From: Planctomycetaceae bacterium
Lineage (GTDB): Bacteria > Planctomycetota > Planctomycetia > Pirellulales > PNKZ01
NCBI GenBank assembly: GCA_016793115.1
Contig: JAEUIN010000111.1
Location: 1-53,359, forward strand
Reading direction: 5' to 3'
Length of the DNA: 53,359 bases
Below, one piece after another: positions 53,208-53,359 of this stretch (its first letter is position 1; each line of letters opens with the position of its first letter). Under the pieces are notes generated by a model, which made no database searches, had not been told where the DNA came from, and saw only the letters and a program-made list of their open reading frames with translations. A program made the position numbers and the translations under genes.

Positions 53208-53359
53208 AGGTAAGGGCTCGCGACGACGCGAAAGTGTTTCAGTCGAGTAATTCTACCGGGGGGAGCAAATCACGTCGCCGGCAAGTGGTTTTCGGCCCGG
53301 TTTGCGTAGGGTGGGTCGAGCGCAGCGAGGCCCACGCGGAATGCGGCCGAGCGAAACTA
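53208..53359. other. Window end: lipase upstream region with a repeat
   Basis: The lipase leader runs to about 53260. GTAGGGTGGGTCGAGCGCAG followed by CGAGGCCCAC (53305-53334) resembles the common dispersed word 'GTAGGGTGGGT...ACCCAC' (recollection). No gene is seen. Confidence 0.4.

Overview
The window is GC-rich chromosomal DNA from a planctomycete, most likely of the Pirellula type. This is inferred from protein families that are abundant in Planctomycetota: two giant secreted dehydrogenases with HEAT repeats and a C-terminal cytochrome c domain, a cytochrome-DUF1549-DUF1553 protein paired with a DUF1501 protein, a VWA protein with a proline-rich N-terminus, an EF-hand/collagen-like protein, and many Tat- or Sec-exported hydrolases. 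No transposase, phage gene, CRISPR array, rRNA or tRNA was recognised. The window opens inside leuD and carries about 40 genes, most of them exported or membrane proteins.

Layout. 1-2043: leucine biosynthesis (leuD partial, leuC) on the minus strand, divergent from a small secreted protein. 2720-15554: a minus-strand run of six genes: dehydrogenase/cytochrome, FadR-type GntR regulator, DUF1549/DUF1553 cytochrome protein, DUF1501 protein, an SGNH-like protein lacking its catalytic Ser and His, and a second dehydrogenase/cytochrome. A perfect 17-bp palindrome of the FadR/PdhR operator type lies just after the regulator and 37 bp before the next start, so this looks like a self-contained regulated module. 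15924-19087: a TPR protein and a purple-acid-phosphatase-like enzyme. 19302-23974: creatininase-family, ceramidase-like and two uncharacterised secreted proteins, all plus strand. 24049-27048: VWA membrane protein and a ROK/polyphosphate-glucokinase-like kinase. 27203-31854: two alpha/beta hydrolases coupled to a 2-TM pore-loop-like protein, then flotillin with an NfeD-like partner. 32153-35403: serine hydrolase, a 77-residue protein and the ten-EF-hand protein, with good intrinsic terminators. 35404-36441: no convincing gene, but a clear sigma70-like promoter. 36442-37431: flgM-like anti-sigma factor and a Fur-family regulator. 37488-44066: alpha/beta hydrolase, apbE, Gfo/Idh/MocA oxidoreductase and a FAD-dependent oxidoreductase. 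44570-46297: ilvD. 46576-48908: a four-gene plus-strand operon (esterase, DUF4166, two small membrane proteins). 48863-53207: NAD-dependent epimerase, hybrid histidine kinase, ruvX and a lipase-like protein.

The most distinctive non-coding feature is a set of dispersed repeats. A two-hairpin element with an identical 20-nt linker occurs twice (15571 and 44238), both times upstream of minus-strand genes. Several other repeat types sit between genes, and at least three lie in frame inside coding sequences (the TPR gene twice, the epimerase gene once). Starts were moved from the longest ORF to internal codons wherever a Shine-Dalgarno sequence, signal peptide or family alignment pointed there; these choices are stated per gene.
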